In this document: positions 1-8,207 of the stretch, one piece after another
Layout of the letters: each line of letters starts with the position of its first letter
Position numbering within the stretch: position 1 is the stretch's first letter
From: PMG-095 sp037200885
GTDB taxonomy: Bacteria > Myxococcota_A > Polyangia > Polyangiales > Polyangiaceae
Length of the DNA: 64,000 nucleotides
Reading direction: 5' to 3'
Assembly (NCBI GenBank): GCA_037200885.1
Contig: JBBCIN010000001.1
Location: 620,001-684,000, forward strand
Position numbers and translations under genes: made by a program
The notes under the pieces: model-generated
The model's input: the letters and a program-made list of their open reading frames with translations, nothing else
What the model was told of the DNA's origin: nothing
Database searches by the model: none

Positions 1-76
1 CTCCGGAGCTCCGTCGGTGCCAGGTTCGCCGCCCGAATTCGAAGCGACTCACCCGGGGCAAGTGAACCAGGTCGTA

Positions 77-799
77 CTAAGCGGCCAGGCTTTCGGCCAA
101 GCGATCCAGCACGCCGGCCGCGTCACGGCTGACGATTTTACCGTGCGAAACAATGATCCGGTTCAAGCCTGGGATTCGGGCCCAACGCTCCAGCTGACCG
201 CGCAAGGCGTGCTTGTCCTTGATCCCCCGTCGCTCGACGAGCGCGGGGATGCGCGGTTCTTGCCCGGTGAAGCCCAGCAGATGAAATAGCCATCCGCCGA
301 ATCCGGGACGATCGTCTAGATTCCAAATCAAGTCATTGACCACCAGGGTCGTTCCGCTCCAAGTCCTGACCACGAGCGCGGCCTCGCGTTCTTGGGTGCC
401 GGGCACGGCCACGAACTGAACTTGTGGATCGCCAAAGTTGGGCGCGGTCTCCTCCACCGGCACGACCTCTTCCACCTGCTTTCTCACCCCGGCCGGCGCC
501 ACGACGCACATCTGTGGGTAGCGGTCCTTCCAAATCTTGGCATCCATGCGGTGGATGTCGTTGGGGATTACCAGGTAGCTCGGCTCTCCGAAGGCCTCCA
601 GTGCGTGCATTTCGACCTCATCGAGCGCAATTGCGCTGTACACCACCAGCCGTCCATCGTGCAGGCGCACCACCGTCATGCGGCGGGGGAAATCACCGAC
701 AGGCATGTGCAAGTCGCCGCTGACCGAGAGCAAATTGTCATCGAGACGCGAGAGCTTGCCGTGTGGCAGAACAGTCCACTCTTTGAAAGGCTTCGGCAT
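77..799 (-). CDS. DUF4336-like protein (degenerate metallo-beta-lactamase fold)
   Basis: 240 residues, ATG start. The pattern is that of the DUF4336 family, a metallo-beta-lactamase-like fold of unknown role: an N-terminal RMTVVRLHDGRLVVYSAI stretch, then LVIPNDIHRMD, WKDRYPQMCVVAPAG, and a C-terminal RIIVSHG. The usual HxHxDH metal motif is absent, and the His-His pair I expect after the PN motif reads His-Arg, so metal hydrolase activity is doubtful. There is no signal peptide, so it is probably cytoplasmic. A paralogue with the same block order lies at 33555-34286. It is a single gene downstream of and on the same strand as glutaminase, with 107 bases between them. Family assignment is from motif recall; the function is unknown. 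Confidence 0.7.
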   Translation of the reverse strand: MPKPFKEWTVLPHGKLSRLDDNLLSVSGDLHMPVGDFPRRMTVVRLHDGRLVVYSAIALDEVEMHALEAFGEPSYLVIPNDIHRMDAKIWKDRYPQMCVVAPAGVRKQVEEVVPVEETAPNFGDPQVQFVAVPGTQEREAALVVRTWSGTTLVVNDLIWNLDDRPGFGGWLFHLLGFTGQEPRIPALVERRGIKDKHALRGQLERWARIPGLNRIIVSHGKIVSRDAAGVLDRLAESLAA

Positions 800-906
800 T
801 TCGATTCTCCTCTCGCAAGTGAGAGCAAATGGCGTGCCTGCCGCTGCTTTTTGTGGGTTTGATGGTCAGGTGGCCGGCGAAATGCGTCGCACCCGAGATG
901 GAGGGC

Positions 907-1857
907 TCAAGTGCTCTCCGCCGCCAAAGCGAAGTGCCAGCCGAGTTGGCGCGATAGCTCGCGCAGGATGAGGTGCCCGCGCACGCTGCCGCCCTTTTCG
1001 TTCAAGCGGGGGCTCGAGACAGCGACGCCGGCAATGCCGGGGACGACGGCGACGATTACGCCACTGACGCCGCTTTTGGCGGGCATGCCGGTGGCCATCA
1101 GGTAATTGCCGGACTCGTTGTACATGCCGCACGTGGCCATGATCGAGACCACGATGGCCACGGTTTGTTTTGACAGCACGCGCTCCGTACTGCCGGGGCG
1201 CAAGCCACCATGCGCGAGGATCGCCGGCAAGAATGCCGATTCTCGCACGCCGCCGGTGAGTGAGCAGAGCGCGAAGTAGACGTCGAGGGTTTCGTTGACG
1301 TCGCCCTGAAGCACGCCGCCGTGTTTCAGGAAATAGGCGATGGCCCGGTTGCGATCGGCGGACATGCGCTCGTTGGCGAGTACCTGCTCGTCGATGGGGA
1401 TTGGCCTGCCGTACAGGCGCTCGGCCCAGGTTCGGATCCACGCGACTCGACGTTCGACCGTGCCATGGAGCTGACCACAGAGCGCGATTGCGCCCGAATT
1501 GATCAGCGGGTTGGCGGGCTTGGGGCCGTGAGTCTCGAGCCGCGCCACGGAACCGAAGCTGTCACCGGAAGGCTCGGAGCCCACGATGTCGAACACCTCG
1601 ACCGGCCCGCGCTCTTCCAAGAGGCCGATCAACGTGAGCAGCTTGGCGGAGCTTTGAAATGTAAACTCGTGGCTCAGCGCGTCGCCCGCGTAGAGCGTGT
1701 CGCCGCTCGTGAGGGTGATTGCGGCGCTGGTGCGCTCGAGCGGGACCCTTGCCAGCTCGGGGATGTACGTGGCCGGCTCTCCTTCGCGGTTCCGGCGCGA
1801 CTTTTCGAGCGCGAAATTCAGGATCGCCTGAATGACGGCGTGATCGGGGAGCGGCAT
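907..1857 (-). CDS. glsA: Glutaminase (glutaminase A family)
   Basis: 316 residues, ATG start, the usual length for bacterial glutaminases. It hydrolyses L-glutamine to glutamate and ammonia in the cytoplasm. The serine-hydrolase fold related to beta-lactamases is recognisable: the catalytic SxxK pair sits in FTFQSSAK (Ser69 and Lys72), followed by EPSGDSF, NPLINSGAIAL, NERMSADRNRAIAYF, CGMYNESGNY and a final KSGVSGVIVAVVPG block. All key family motifs are present and no disruption is seen. It stands alone between the DUF4336-like gene and the divergent LemA operon. Confidence 0.93.
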   Translation of the reverse strand: MPLPDHAVIQAILNFALEKSRRNREGEPATYIPELARVPLERTSAAITLTSGDTLYAGDALSHEFTFQSSAKLLTLIGLLEERGPVEVFDIVGSEPSGDSFGSVARLETHGPKPANPLINSGAIALCGQLHGTVERRVAWIRTWAERLYGRPIPIDEQVLANERMSADRNRAIAYFLKHGGVLQGDVNETLDVYFALCSLTGGVRESAFLPAILAHGGLRPGSTERVLSKQTVAIVVSIMATCGMYNESGNYLMATGMPAKSGVSGVIVAVVPGIAGVAVSSPRLNEKGGSVRGHLILRELSRQLGWHFALAAEST

Positions 1858-2043
1858 GGAAAGACTCTAGATGAGCGGCGCGCTCCGCGGAAGATACGGA
1901 AAACCGCGAGCAGCGTGGCTAAACCGCGAAGAATGCCAAAATATTGCGCGTTGAGTTGCGAAAATCCGTACCCCGGCCGAGCGGTGGGTGCAGCTCGAAG
2001 AACTTGATGAAAGTGCACCTTGCTCGGGGCCTAGCGCGGACTT

Positions 2044-2685
2044 ATGCAGACATTAGACATGAAAAAGGATCGTATTCTGGAGCGTGCTGCGGGCTGGCCA
2101 GGGTTTCGTCTGCTGAGCGGCGTGCTGCTCGCGGGGGCGCTCACCAGCTCCGCCACTGCCTGCGGCTACAACGATGTGATCGACCGTGACGAGCAAGTCA
2201 AAGCCAGCTGGGCGGAGGTGCAGAATCAATATAAGCGCCGCGCTGATCTGGTCCCCAACTTGGTGAGCACGGTCAAAGGCGCCGGTCAGTTCGAACAGGA
2301 CACGTTGACCAAGGTCGTGGAGGCTCGCTCCAAAGTCGCCGGTCTCAAAGTCGACGCCTCCACCATCGACGATCCCGAAAAGCTCAAGAAGTTCGAAGCC
2401 GCTCAGAATGAGCTGTCCGGCTCGCTCTCTCGGCTGCTCGTCGTGTCCGAGCAATACCCGACTTTGAAAGCGACCGATTCCTTTCGCGATCTGCAATCGC
2501 AGCTCGAGGGCACGGAGAATCGCATCACCGTCGCTCGCAAGCGTTACATCGAGGACGTGGCTGAGTACAACGCGTTGGTGCAAAAGTTTCCGACCAGCAT
2601 CGGTGCGTCGATGCGCGGCCGCGCCGTGCGCCCGACCTTCGAGGCCGCACCTGGAGCTGAGAACGCTCCACAAGTGAAGTTCTGA
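2044..2685 (+). CDS. lemA: LemA family lipoprotein
   Basis: 213 residues. LemA proteins have an N-terminal membrane anchor and a helical-bundle domain outside the cytoplasm; their role is unclear. The core is clear: YNDVIDRDEQVKASWAEVQ, QYKRRADLVPNLVSTVKG, then FRDLQSQLEGTENRITVAR and YNALVQKFPTS. The N-terminus (LAGALTSSATACGYN) looks like a lipoprotein signal with Cys as the lipidated residue. ATG 2044 is used; ATG 2059 (MKKDRI) is an equally good start. It is followed 16 bases later by two TPM-domain genes, the classic LemA-TPM operon arrangement. Confidence 0.9.
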   Translation: MQTLDMKKDRILERAAGWPGFRLLSGVLLAGALTSSATACGYNDVIDRDEQVKASWAEVQNQYKRRADLVPNLVSTVKGAGQFEQDTLTKVVEARSKVAGLKVDASTIDDPEKLKKFEAAQNELSGSLSRLLVVSEQYPTLKATDSFRDLQSQLEGTENRITVARKRYIEDVAEYNALVQKFPTSIGASMRGRAVRPTFEAAPGAENAPQVKF

Positions 2686-2701
2686 GCCTCCGTTGAGGCG
2701 C

Positions 2702-3514
2702 ATGACTCGGCTGAGTTCGCCGCCGCGCTCGCTTTCTCGGGCGCTGCACTGGCTGTTCTGTCTGTTTTGCTTGGCGCTCACCCTGTTCGTGGCGGTGCCG
2801 GTGGGCGCGCAGGAACGCACGGTGCCGCCGCTCACCGCGCACGTGAATGACACGGCGAACCTACTTTCGGAGTCCGCGCGCGCGCAGCTCGAGCAAAAGC
2901 TCAGCGACTATGAGCAGAAGAGCGGCCGTCAGTTCGCGCTCTTGACAATCGATTCGCTGGACGGAGACGCGCTCGAGAGCTTCTCGATTCGCGTCGTCGA
3001 AGCCTGGAAGCTGGGCAAAAAGGGCAAGGACGATGGGCTCCTCCTGCTGGTCGTCAACAAGGAACACAAGCTGCGGATCGAGGTCGGTTACGGCTTGGAG
3101 GGCAGCATCACCGATGCTTTCTCGGCGCGCGTGATCCGCAACGTGCTGGTCCCTGCCATGCGCGCGGGCAATGCCGCGGGCGGCTTCGATCAGGCCTTCG
3201 CGCTTCTGATGCAGAAGGCCGCGGGCGACGACGTTGCCGCGCCGGAAGGCGTCGCCGATCAGCCGCGACAACGCAGTTCGAGCCCGTTTGGTTGGCTGGT
3301 GCTGTTGTTCTTCATTTCGCCGATCTTGATCCCGCTGGTGCTCGCGCGCATGCGCGGAGGTGGTGGTGGCTGGGGCGGCGGTGGTGGCTGGGGCGGCGGT
3401 GGCTTCGGCGGCGGCGGTTTCGGCGGCGGCGGCTGGGGCGGGGGAGGCGGCGGCGGCTTCTCCGGTGGCGGCGGCGGCGGTTTTGGCGGCGGCGGGGCTT
3501 CGGACTCATGGTGA
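2702..3514 (+). CDS. TPM-domain protein with Gly-rich C-terminus (YgcG-like)
   Basis: 270 residues from ATG 2702; a TTG at 2693 is in frame. A signal peptide (LFCLFCLALTLFVAVPVGAQ) leads to a TPM domain: VNDTANLLSESARAQLEQKL, FALLTIDSLDG, KDDGLLLLVVNKEHKLRIEV, GYGLEGSITDAF. One membrane segment (WLVLLFFISPILIPLVLA) follows, then a tail of Gly-Gly-Gly-Trp/Phe repeats ending GGGGASDSW. Glycine-rich tails are usual in this family. The TPM domain is thought to act in photosystem repair in plants; in bacteria it is linked to LemA with no proven reaction. The end overlaps the next gene by 7 bases (ATGGTGA), suggesting translational coupling. Confidence 0.88.
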   Translation: MTRLSSPPRSLSRALHWLFCLFCLALTLFVAVPVGAQERTVPPLTAHVNDTANLLSESARAQLEQKLSDYEQKSGRQFALLTIDSLDGDALESFSIRVVEAWKLGKKGKDDGLLLLVVNKEHKLRIEVGYGLEGSITDAFSARVIRNVLVPAMRAGNAAGGFDQAFALLMQKAAGDDVAAPEGVADQPRQRSSSPFGWLVLLFFISPILIPLVLARMRGGGGGWGGGGGWGGGGFGGGGFGGGGWGGGGGGGFSGGGGGGFGGGGASDSW

Positions 3515-4131
3515 CTTCGCTGCTGTCGGACGCTGACGCGCGTGAGGTCGAGGCCGCGGTGACTCGCGTCGAGAGCGGCACGGCTGCCGAGCTGGTCGTG
3601 GCGGTCGTGCCACGCAGTGGCGATCACTGGCGCGGGCGGGTCCTAGTCTCGCTAGCCTGGGCGATGGCCGCCGCATTCTGCGTGCTCGAGTTCTTGCCTG
3701 GTCGCTCGCCGGCGGTCGCCCTGCTGGTCGAGCTAGCCGTCGGTGTATCGAGCTTCCTCGTGCTCGGCTGGCCGCCGCTGCAGCGCTGGCTGGTGTCGCC
3801 GCGTTCTGCGCAGCAAGCGGCGCACGCGCGTGCCTTTCAGCTGTTCGCCGAACGCGGCTTGTACGGCACCAAGGGCCGCACCGCGCTCTTGATCTTCGTC
3901 TCCGAGCTCGAGCGGCGCGTGGTCTTGCTCGGTGACGCGACGATCCACGCGCAGCTCGGTCAAGCCGGGTGGACCCAAGAAGTGCAGCGCATCATCGGCC
4001 GCATCCGCGAGGGTCGCCTGAAAGATGGCTTGCTCGAGGTGATTGCGGAGCTCGAACCGCGTCTGGCTACCGCCGCCCCCCGCCAAGCCGATGACACGAA
4101 CGAGCTACCGGACGCCGTGATTCGTCGTTGA
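3508..4131 (+). CDS. Second TPM-domain membrane protein
   Basis: 207 residues, starting at an ATG that overlaps the previous stop codon. Residues 1-35 (LLSDADAREVEAAVTRVE, TAAELVVAVVPRSGDH) resemble a TPM domain start; two membrane segments follow (SLAWAMAAAFCVLEFL and LLVELAVGVSSFLVLGW); then the second TPM half: AFQLFAERGLYGTKGRTALL, ERRVVLLGDATIHAQLGQ, and IREGRLKDGLLEVIAELE. Such short TPM proteins are commonly found third in LemA operons, and their function is unproven. The stretch after its stop contains a transporter remnant and then the PAP2 gene. Confidence 0.8.
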   Translation: MVTSLLSDADAREVEAAVTRVESGTAAELVVAVVPRSGDHWRGRVLVSLAWAMAAAFCVLEFLPGRSPAVALLVELAVGVSSFLVLGWPPLQRWLVSPRSAQQAAHARAFQLFAERGLYGTKGRTALLIFVSELERRVVLLGDATIHAQLGQAGWTQEVQRIIGRIREGRLKDGLLEVIAELEPRLATAAPRQADDTNELPDAVIRR

Positions 4132-4196
4132 GGTGGCGGCTCGTCCATTCCAGCGCAGTGGTTCGGTGGGAGCCCTATGATCCGGCATGAATCAAC

Positions 4197-4488
4197 ATGA
4201 TCGGTGCGCTCTTGCAGTTGTTTGCGGTCTCACGCATCCTGGACGAGCTCGGCCTGCACGCCGCGCTGTTCTTCTTGCCGGTCGCCGCCTTCGGCGGCTA
4301 CAAACTGATGCTCGTCGCCCGTCCTGTCCTTGATTCGCGTGGCCCAAGTGGCCGAAAATAGCCCCGACTATTCCGTGCAATATACCGCCCGCCAAGCGCT
4401 CTACCTAGTCTTGTCCGCTGGCCGCGCGGACGAGCTCGAGACCGAAGGTGCGCCGGGCCACTCGGAGCTGAGTCCCGCGACGTCATGA
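4197..4488 (+). pseudogene. Remnant of an NTP/NDP-exchange transporter (ATP/ADP translocase family), frameshifted
   Basis: From 4197 one frame reads MIGALLQLFAVSRILDELG, then AALFFLPVAAFGGYKLMLVA. At about 4317-4320 the coding sense moves by one base, and the second frame continues PVLSLIRVAQVAENSPDYSV and then QYTARQALYL before losing similarity and stopping at 4486-4488. From memory, the combined order (VSRI, ALF-LP, GGY, VLSLIRVAK, ENSTDYSLQNTARQAL) is a conserved segment of the C-terminal half of NTP/NDP exchange transporters. Both ends are missing, only about 80 residues survive and the frame is broken, so this is a decayed fragment. Its last stop overlaps the ATG of the PAP2 gene. Confidence 0.72.
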
Positions 4489-5360
4489 GCTGGCGGACCC
4501 GGATTGCCACCGGGTGGGCCACGCTCGCGCTGGGTTTGGCTTGGGCGCCCCACGCTGACGCGCAGGAGTCTGCCTTCGGTTGGGATCCACGTTGGCCGAA
4601 ATTCCGACCTTCTGAATACGTGTTGACCGCGGTGGGCGGCTCCGCCGCGCTGGTGCTGTACTTCGGTGTACACGATGCGCAAACGCCGCGGCGCACGGGC
4701 GGCATCTTGTTCGACGATTATTTTCGCGAAGCGTTACGGTTGCGCGCGCCGGGGCAGCGCGACGCCGCGCGCACCGCCAGTGACTGGACGGCGATCTCGG
4801 CGCTGAGTTGGGCGATCGCCGTCGATTCTCTGGTCGTGCCGCTCGCGCGGGGTAGCAGCGAGCTATCGGGGCAGATGCTGCTGATGGACGCTGAGGCATT
4901 TGCCTTCAGTACATTGATCACGACCACACTGTTCAAGACCGTCGCGCGAGCGCGTCCATCATATGTCGACTGCGTGCGGGATGCGAAGTACGACCCGCTG
5001 TGCAAGATGCACGCGACGGGCTCGTTCCCGAGTGGACATACCAATACGGCCTTCACCGCGGCGGGCCTATCCTGCGCTCACCACCTGCACGTCCCTTTGT
5101 ACGGTGACCGCCTCGCGGACGTCCTGGCCTGCACGGGAACGATCGCGCTGGCCGCGACTACTGGCACGCTGCGCATCCTTGGCGATCGCCACTATGCGAC
5201 GGACGTCTTGGTCGGCGCGATGATCGGCTTCGCGGTGGGCTATGGCATGCCCACGCTGCTCCACTACGGCAAAGTGCAGAGCAATGCCGCCACGCCCAGC
5301 GCGACCCAGCCACTCGGGGCCGCGGTGCCGATCGTGCCGACCATTTCTGGTGTTTTTTAG
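4485..5360 (+). CDS. PAP2-family (phosphatidic acid phosphatase type 2) phosphatase
   Basis: 291 residues. The three acid-phosphatase motifs are visible: KTVARARPSYVDC (KxxxxxxRP), SFPSGHTNTAF (PSGH) and RILGDRHYATDVLVG (SR/R-H-D type). The N-terminus is a signal or first membrane segment (GWATLALGLAWAPHADAQ), and several hydrophobic stretches follow, so it is an envelope lipid or polyprenyl-phosphate phosphatase; the substrate cannot be told from sequence. Its ATG overlaps the stop of the transporter remnant upstream. Its stop (5358-5360) overlaps the convergent stop of the Cys-rich lipoprotein gene. Confidence 0.88.
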   Translation: MSWRTRIATGWATLALGLAWAPHADAQESAFGWDPRWPKFRPSEYVLTAVGGSAALVLYFGVHDAQTPRRTGGILFDDYFREALRLRAPGQRDAARTASDWTAISALSWAIAVDSLVVPLARGSSELSGQMLLMDAEAFAFSTLITTTLFKTVARARPSYVDCVRDAKYDPLCKMHATGSFPSGHTNTAFTAAGLSCAHHLHVPLYGDRLADVLACTGTIALAATTGTLRILGDRHYATDVLVGAMIGFAVGYGMPTLLHYGKVQSNAATPSATQPLGAAVPIVPTISGVF

Positions 5361-5989
5361 GGCTGGCAGTTGCCGACCGGCGCTCCGTCAGCGAGCGCGC
5401 AACGCATGCTCTGGCAATCCGTTGAACGGTTGCACAGGTCGTCTGCGTCGCCGGGTGAGCAGGCGCGGTTGCCGCCGTCGCCGGCGACGCAGTTGCCGAC
5501 CTTGCAGTCTTGGTCGTTGCGGCAGCGGGCACCGCGTTCCCCGCTCTCGCATTCGCCATCGACCGCGCCCGGTTCCACGACGCACGAGCCCTCGCTACAA
5601 TCCGCGTCCACGCGACACGGAGCGATGTCGATGGCACATGAAAAGAGTGTTTCCGGATCGGCAGCGCAGGCAAGGTTGCAGTCGACCGCGACCATGCAGC
5701 GCTCATTTTTTCCCGGAATGCAACTGATCGCGGAAGGGCAGTTGCAAAGCGGCTGTGCGCACTCGGCCTCTGGACAGCCGGTGGGACTGAAACGAAAGCC
5801 GAAGCGCGCGCAGGAATCGTCGGCGACGGGCGGAAGCGTGGAATCGTCCGCGTTCGCAGGCTGCGCGCTGCTAGTGCAGGCCACGCCGGAGGCCGCCCAA
5901 GTTGCTAGCAGCGCGAGCGCGATCCGCGCGCCCAGCCGCTCGCAGGGGCCAGGCGTACGGAACGAAGCCATCCGCGCAGCGTAGCTCAC
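5357..5989 (-). CDS. Cysteine-rich secreted lipoprotein, hypothetical
   Basis: 210 residues if the GTG at 5989 is used; ATG at 5971 (MASFRTPG) gives 204. The GTG overlaps the stop of the upstream gene (GTGA), which favours coupling. A signal peptide with lipobox (ATWAASGVACTSS) precedes a long series of short disulphide-type modules with spaced Cys pairs: CARFGFRFSPTGCPEAEC, CRVDADCSEGSC, GARCRNDQDCKVGNC, DLCNRSTDCQSMRC. These CxxDxDCxxGxC repeats resemble the Dickkopf-like Cys modules frequent in myxobacterial outer-membrane proteins. No enzyme motif is seen; a structural or binding surface role is inferred. Confidence 0.7.
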   Translation of the reverse strand: MSYAARMASFRTPGPCERLGARIALALLATWAASGVACTSSAQPANADDSTLPPVADDSCARFGFRFSPTGCPEAECAQPLCNCPSAISCIPGKNERCMVAVDCNLACAADPETLFSCAIDIAPCRVDADCSEGSCVVEPGAVDGECESGERGARCRNDQDCKVGNCVAGDGGNRACSPGDADDLCNRSTDCQSMRCALADGAPVGNCQP

Positions 5990-6603
5990 GGATCGAGCAT
6001 GAAGGAACCCATTGTCGGTTTGCCGGTGCGCGCGTAGCTCGCGATGATCGTGCCCGTGCTGGTGGCACGCGTCTGCAGGAGCTTCATTTTGGCGGGCACC
6101 GTGCCGACCGCGAACAGGCGCTTGCCCGTACCCAATACGACGGGGAACACCAGCAGGTGGTAATCGTCTACGAGGTCGTGCTCGATCAATGTTTGGGCGA
6201 GCCCGGCACTCCCGTGAACTTGCAATTCTCGCGCGTAGCGAGCCTTGAGCGTGGCCACCTGCGTAACTACGTCAGCCACGAGCGAGGAATTGTGCCAGTC
6301 CACCCGATCGAGGGTCCTCGAAGCCACGTGCTTGGGCAGCGCGTTCAGCTTGCTGGCGATCGGATCCGCCGGGTCGGTGACCCGCGGCCAGTGACTGGCG
6401 AAGAGCTGATAGGTGGTACGCCCGAGCAAGAAAGCATCCGCGCGCTCGAACACTTCCGCCATGAATTTGCCGGTGTCTTGCTCGAAGAAAGGCACCAGCC
6501 AGCCCCCGTAGCTGAAGCCACCGCTGCGATCCTCGGGCGGTCCACCGGGGGCCTGCATCACGCCGTCGAGGGTCAGAAACGTGGTCATCGTGAGTTTGGA
6601 CAT
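5986..6603 (-). CDS. Dihydrofolate reductase / RibD C-terminal domain family protein
   Basis: 205 residues, ATG start. It shows the RibD-C/DHFR-like fold signature: MTTFLTLDGVMQAPGGP at the start, ADAFLLGRTTYQLFASHWP, KHVASRTLDRVDWHNSSLV, then LQVHGSAGLAQTLIEHDLVD and FPVVLGTGKRLFAVG. Members reduce pteridine- or flavin-pathway intermediates with NADPH, but most stand-alone members have no known substrate. It is cytoplasmic, although its stop overlaps by 4 bases the start of a secreted Cys-rich lipoprotein, an odd pairing of functions. Length is typical of the family. Confidence 0.85.
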   Translation of the reverse strand: MSKLTMTTFLTLDGVMQAPGGPPEDRSGGFSYGGWLVPFFEQDTGKFMAEVFERADAFLLGRTTYQLFASHWPRVTDPADPIASKLNALPKHVASRTLDRVDWHNSSLVADVVTQVATLKARYARELQVHGSAGLAQTLIEHDLVDDYHLLVFPVVLGTGKRLFAVGTVPAKMKLLQTRATSTGTIIASYARTGKPTMGSFMLDP

Positions 6604-6723
6604 GAGCTATTTCTCCTGTTTCCAGGGCATTGCCTGGTTCGCTGAGGCGACGAATCAGGGCGACCGCGATCGACAAGGACTTGCATTTTTCGCGGACGGC
6701 GCGTGCTGGATCGCGGGCCGGCT

Positions 6724-7287
6724 CTAGGCCAAGCGGCGTTCAGCGACGATTCGGAACAGCCGTTCGCGGCGCGTTTCACTCCACGTATAGAGCGCGATTC
6801 GATCGAGGCGCGCGTGCACGCTTTGCAATTGGAGTGCAGTCGCCCAAGCCAGGCCCGCGTCGCGATTCGCCGGAGTGGCGCGGCCACGCGGACGTGCGAT
6901 CGAGACATGCGGCTTGGGTGGGCGTTTTTCGCTGCGACCAGAGGCGCTTTGCGTCAGGAGATCGCGCAAACTGGCGACGCACGCACTGGCTTCGGCGCGG
7001 CCTCGATCGAGCAACGCGGAGAGCGCCGAGTAGTCGCGTCGGGAGCCGCCCATGGGGACCACTTCACCCAGGGAAACGGCGATTGACGGCTGCGGTTCGC
7101 GGTCCAGGCTTTGGTCGAGTGCGGTCAGCGCGCGCTCTGCGGCAATCTGGCCGCAGCTACCCAAAAAAGCCAACGTCAAGTGAACGTCTTCCGGATGAAA
7201 GAGTCGGAAGTTATTGGGCGGCGCGGGTAGCTCGAGCACGAACGCGCCGTCGATTGGAAAGGCAAAAAACCAATTCGGCCGAGGCAT
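6724..7287 (-). CDS. thpR: RNA 2',3'-cyclic phosphodiesterase (2H family, ThpR/LigT)
   Basis: 187 residues, ATG start, the usual size. The two HxT/S motifs of 2H phosphoesterases are visible: VHLTLAFLG (HLT) and KPHVSIARP (HVS). The N-terminal PNWFFAFPID corresponds to the R-x-F-x-A-hydrophobic start of the family. It opens 2',3'-cyclic phosphates on RNA; old names call it 2'-5' RNA ligase. It stands alone, with about 120 bases to the DHFR-like gene downstream. Confidence 0.88.
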   Translation of the reverse strand: MPRPNWFFAFPIDGAFVLELPAPPNNFRLFHPEDVHLTLAFLGSCGQIAAERALTALDQSLDREPQPSIAVSLGEVVPMGGSRRDYSALSALLDRGRAEASACVASLRDLLTQSASGRSEKRPPKPHVSIARPRGRATPANRDAGLAWATALQLQSVHARLDRIALYTWSETRRERLFRIVAERRLA

Positions 7288-7422
7288 GAGCGAGTTCTAG
7301 CGCACGCCCATCGCGGCGTACGGTGAGCCGTCATCCACGCGCAGATCGTCCGCAGGTGGATCGAGCTTTTTCCAGGCCTCCGGGTGCTCTCGGTTGCCGT
7401 GTCCCGAAAACAGCGATTGAGC

Positions 7423-7773
7423 TCAGTGCAGGCCGGTGTGTCCCACACGCCAACCGAGCGCGCTGCCCGCGCGCGCTGCCCGCTCGATAGCGCTCGACAG
7501 CTGCTGCTCGTTGCCGCTCTCGAGCGCGCTGACGAGTTGATCGAGCGCGGCTCGAAGCTCCAATTGTCGCGGGCCGTGCTCCGGTAGTTCCAGGGACAGC
7601 TCGGCTGCATCGCGGGCCGCTCCGCGGCAATGCCCGAGCTCCCCTTCGCGTGCAGAACTCGGTCCTTGCTCGCACGCGAGCACGCATTCGCGCGCATCGC
7701 GCCAAGCCTGCTCGGCGCGCGCTCGCCGTTCCTGCATCGCGCCGCGAACTGCCAATACGGCAGTGCTCAGCAA
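7423..7773 (-). CDS. Hypothetical single-pass membrane protein, possibly disrupted
   Basis: 116 residues from a TTG at 7773. The frame stays open upstream and encodes the front of a hydrophobic segment (VAGRIAAGLVVLA) that joins LLSTAVLAVRGAM, but I find no ATG or GTG there, so the start is unclear. After the membrane segment the protein is Ala/Glu/Arg-rich and helical, with two cysteines (ARECVLACEQ). After the TGA at 7423-7425 the same frame continues with coding-like codons to a TAG at 7297 (HPEAWKKLDPPADDLRVDDG). The missing start plus the internal stop suggest a decaying gene or a sequence error. It lies just after the PilZ gene on the same strand. No family is recognised. Confidence 0.4.
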   Translation of the reverse strand: MLSTAVLAVRGAMQERRARAEQAWRDARECVLACEQGPSSAREGELGHCRGAARDAAELSLELPEHGPRQLELRAALDQLVSALESGNEQQLSSAIERAARAGSALGWRVGHTGLH

Positions 7774-7829
7774 GGCGAGAACGACGAGCCCCGCTGCGAT
7801 CCGACCCGCGACGCCCAGACGGTCCCTTG

Positions 7830-8207
7830 CTAGCGTTGCCTGCCGCGCGCTTGAACGGGTGCTTCTTCGGCGGCGCGGCTGATCACGTCCATTGCCAAGA
7901 CCAGGCCGTACGTCTGCCGTGCACTCAGGTAATCGAACGAGACGCCGAATCGTCCATCGAGGTGCCAGGTGACCATGCCAGGGATCTCGAACTCGAGGTA
8001 GCGCCCCGGTAGGGTGATGGCGACGCTCACGCGCGTGCCTAGCTGCGGCCGGTCGGCGCTGGAAAGCAGCAGATCCGACATGCCGAGCTCATGCAAGGTT
8101 GCGCTCAGTTCTCGGCTGGAACCAGCGAGCAATAAACGCACGGTCGTGCCGGCACTGGCGTGGACGCGGTCCACTCGCCGAAAGGTGCCGCTGACAGGAC
8201 GCGCCAT
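7830..8207 (-). CDS. PilZ-domain-like protein
   Basis: 125 residues, ATG start. It has a short PilZ-type beta barrel: FRRVDRVHASAGTTVRLLLA at the N-terminus, LGTRVSVAITLPG, then FEIPGMVTWHLDGRFGVSFD. The RRVDR could serve as the RxxxR arginine motif for c-di-GMP, but the second motif (D/N-x-S-x-x-G) is not clear; the matching stretch reads ELGMSDLLLSS, so ligand binding is uncertain. A c-di-GMP effector role is inferred from the fold. A diguanylate cyclase and an HDOD gene lie elsewhere in the window. It may be cotranscribed with the membrane protein that follows. Confidence 0.7.
   Translation of the reverse strand: MARPVSGTFRRVDRVHASAGTTVRLLLAGSSRELSATLHELGMSDLLLSSADRPQLGTRVSVAITLPGRYLEFEIPGMVTWHLDGRFGVSFDYLSARQTYGLVLAMDVISRAAEEAPVQARGRQR

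Noticed and set aside
17..289. Short plus-strand frame at the window start
   Set aside because: It overlaps the DUF4336-like gene on the other strand and shows no domain; bases 1-76 may hold the end of an unseen gene but nothing can be supported.
2693..3627. Pro-rich frame on the minus strand opposite the TPM protein tail
   Set aside because: It is the antisense of the Gly-rich tail; no start signal or domain.
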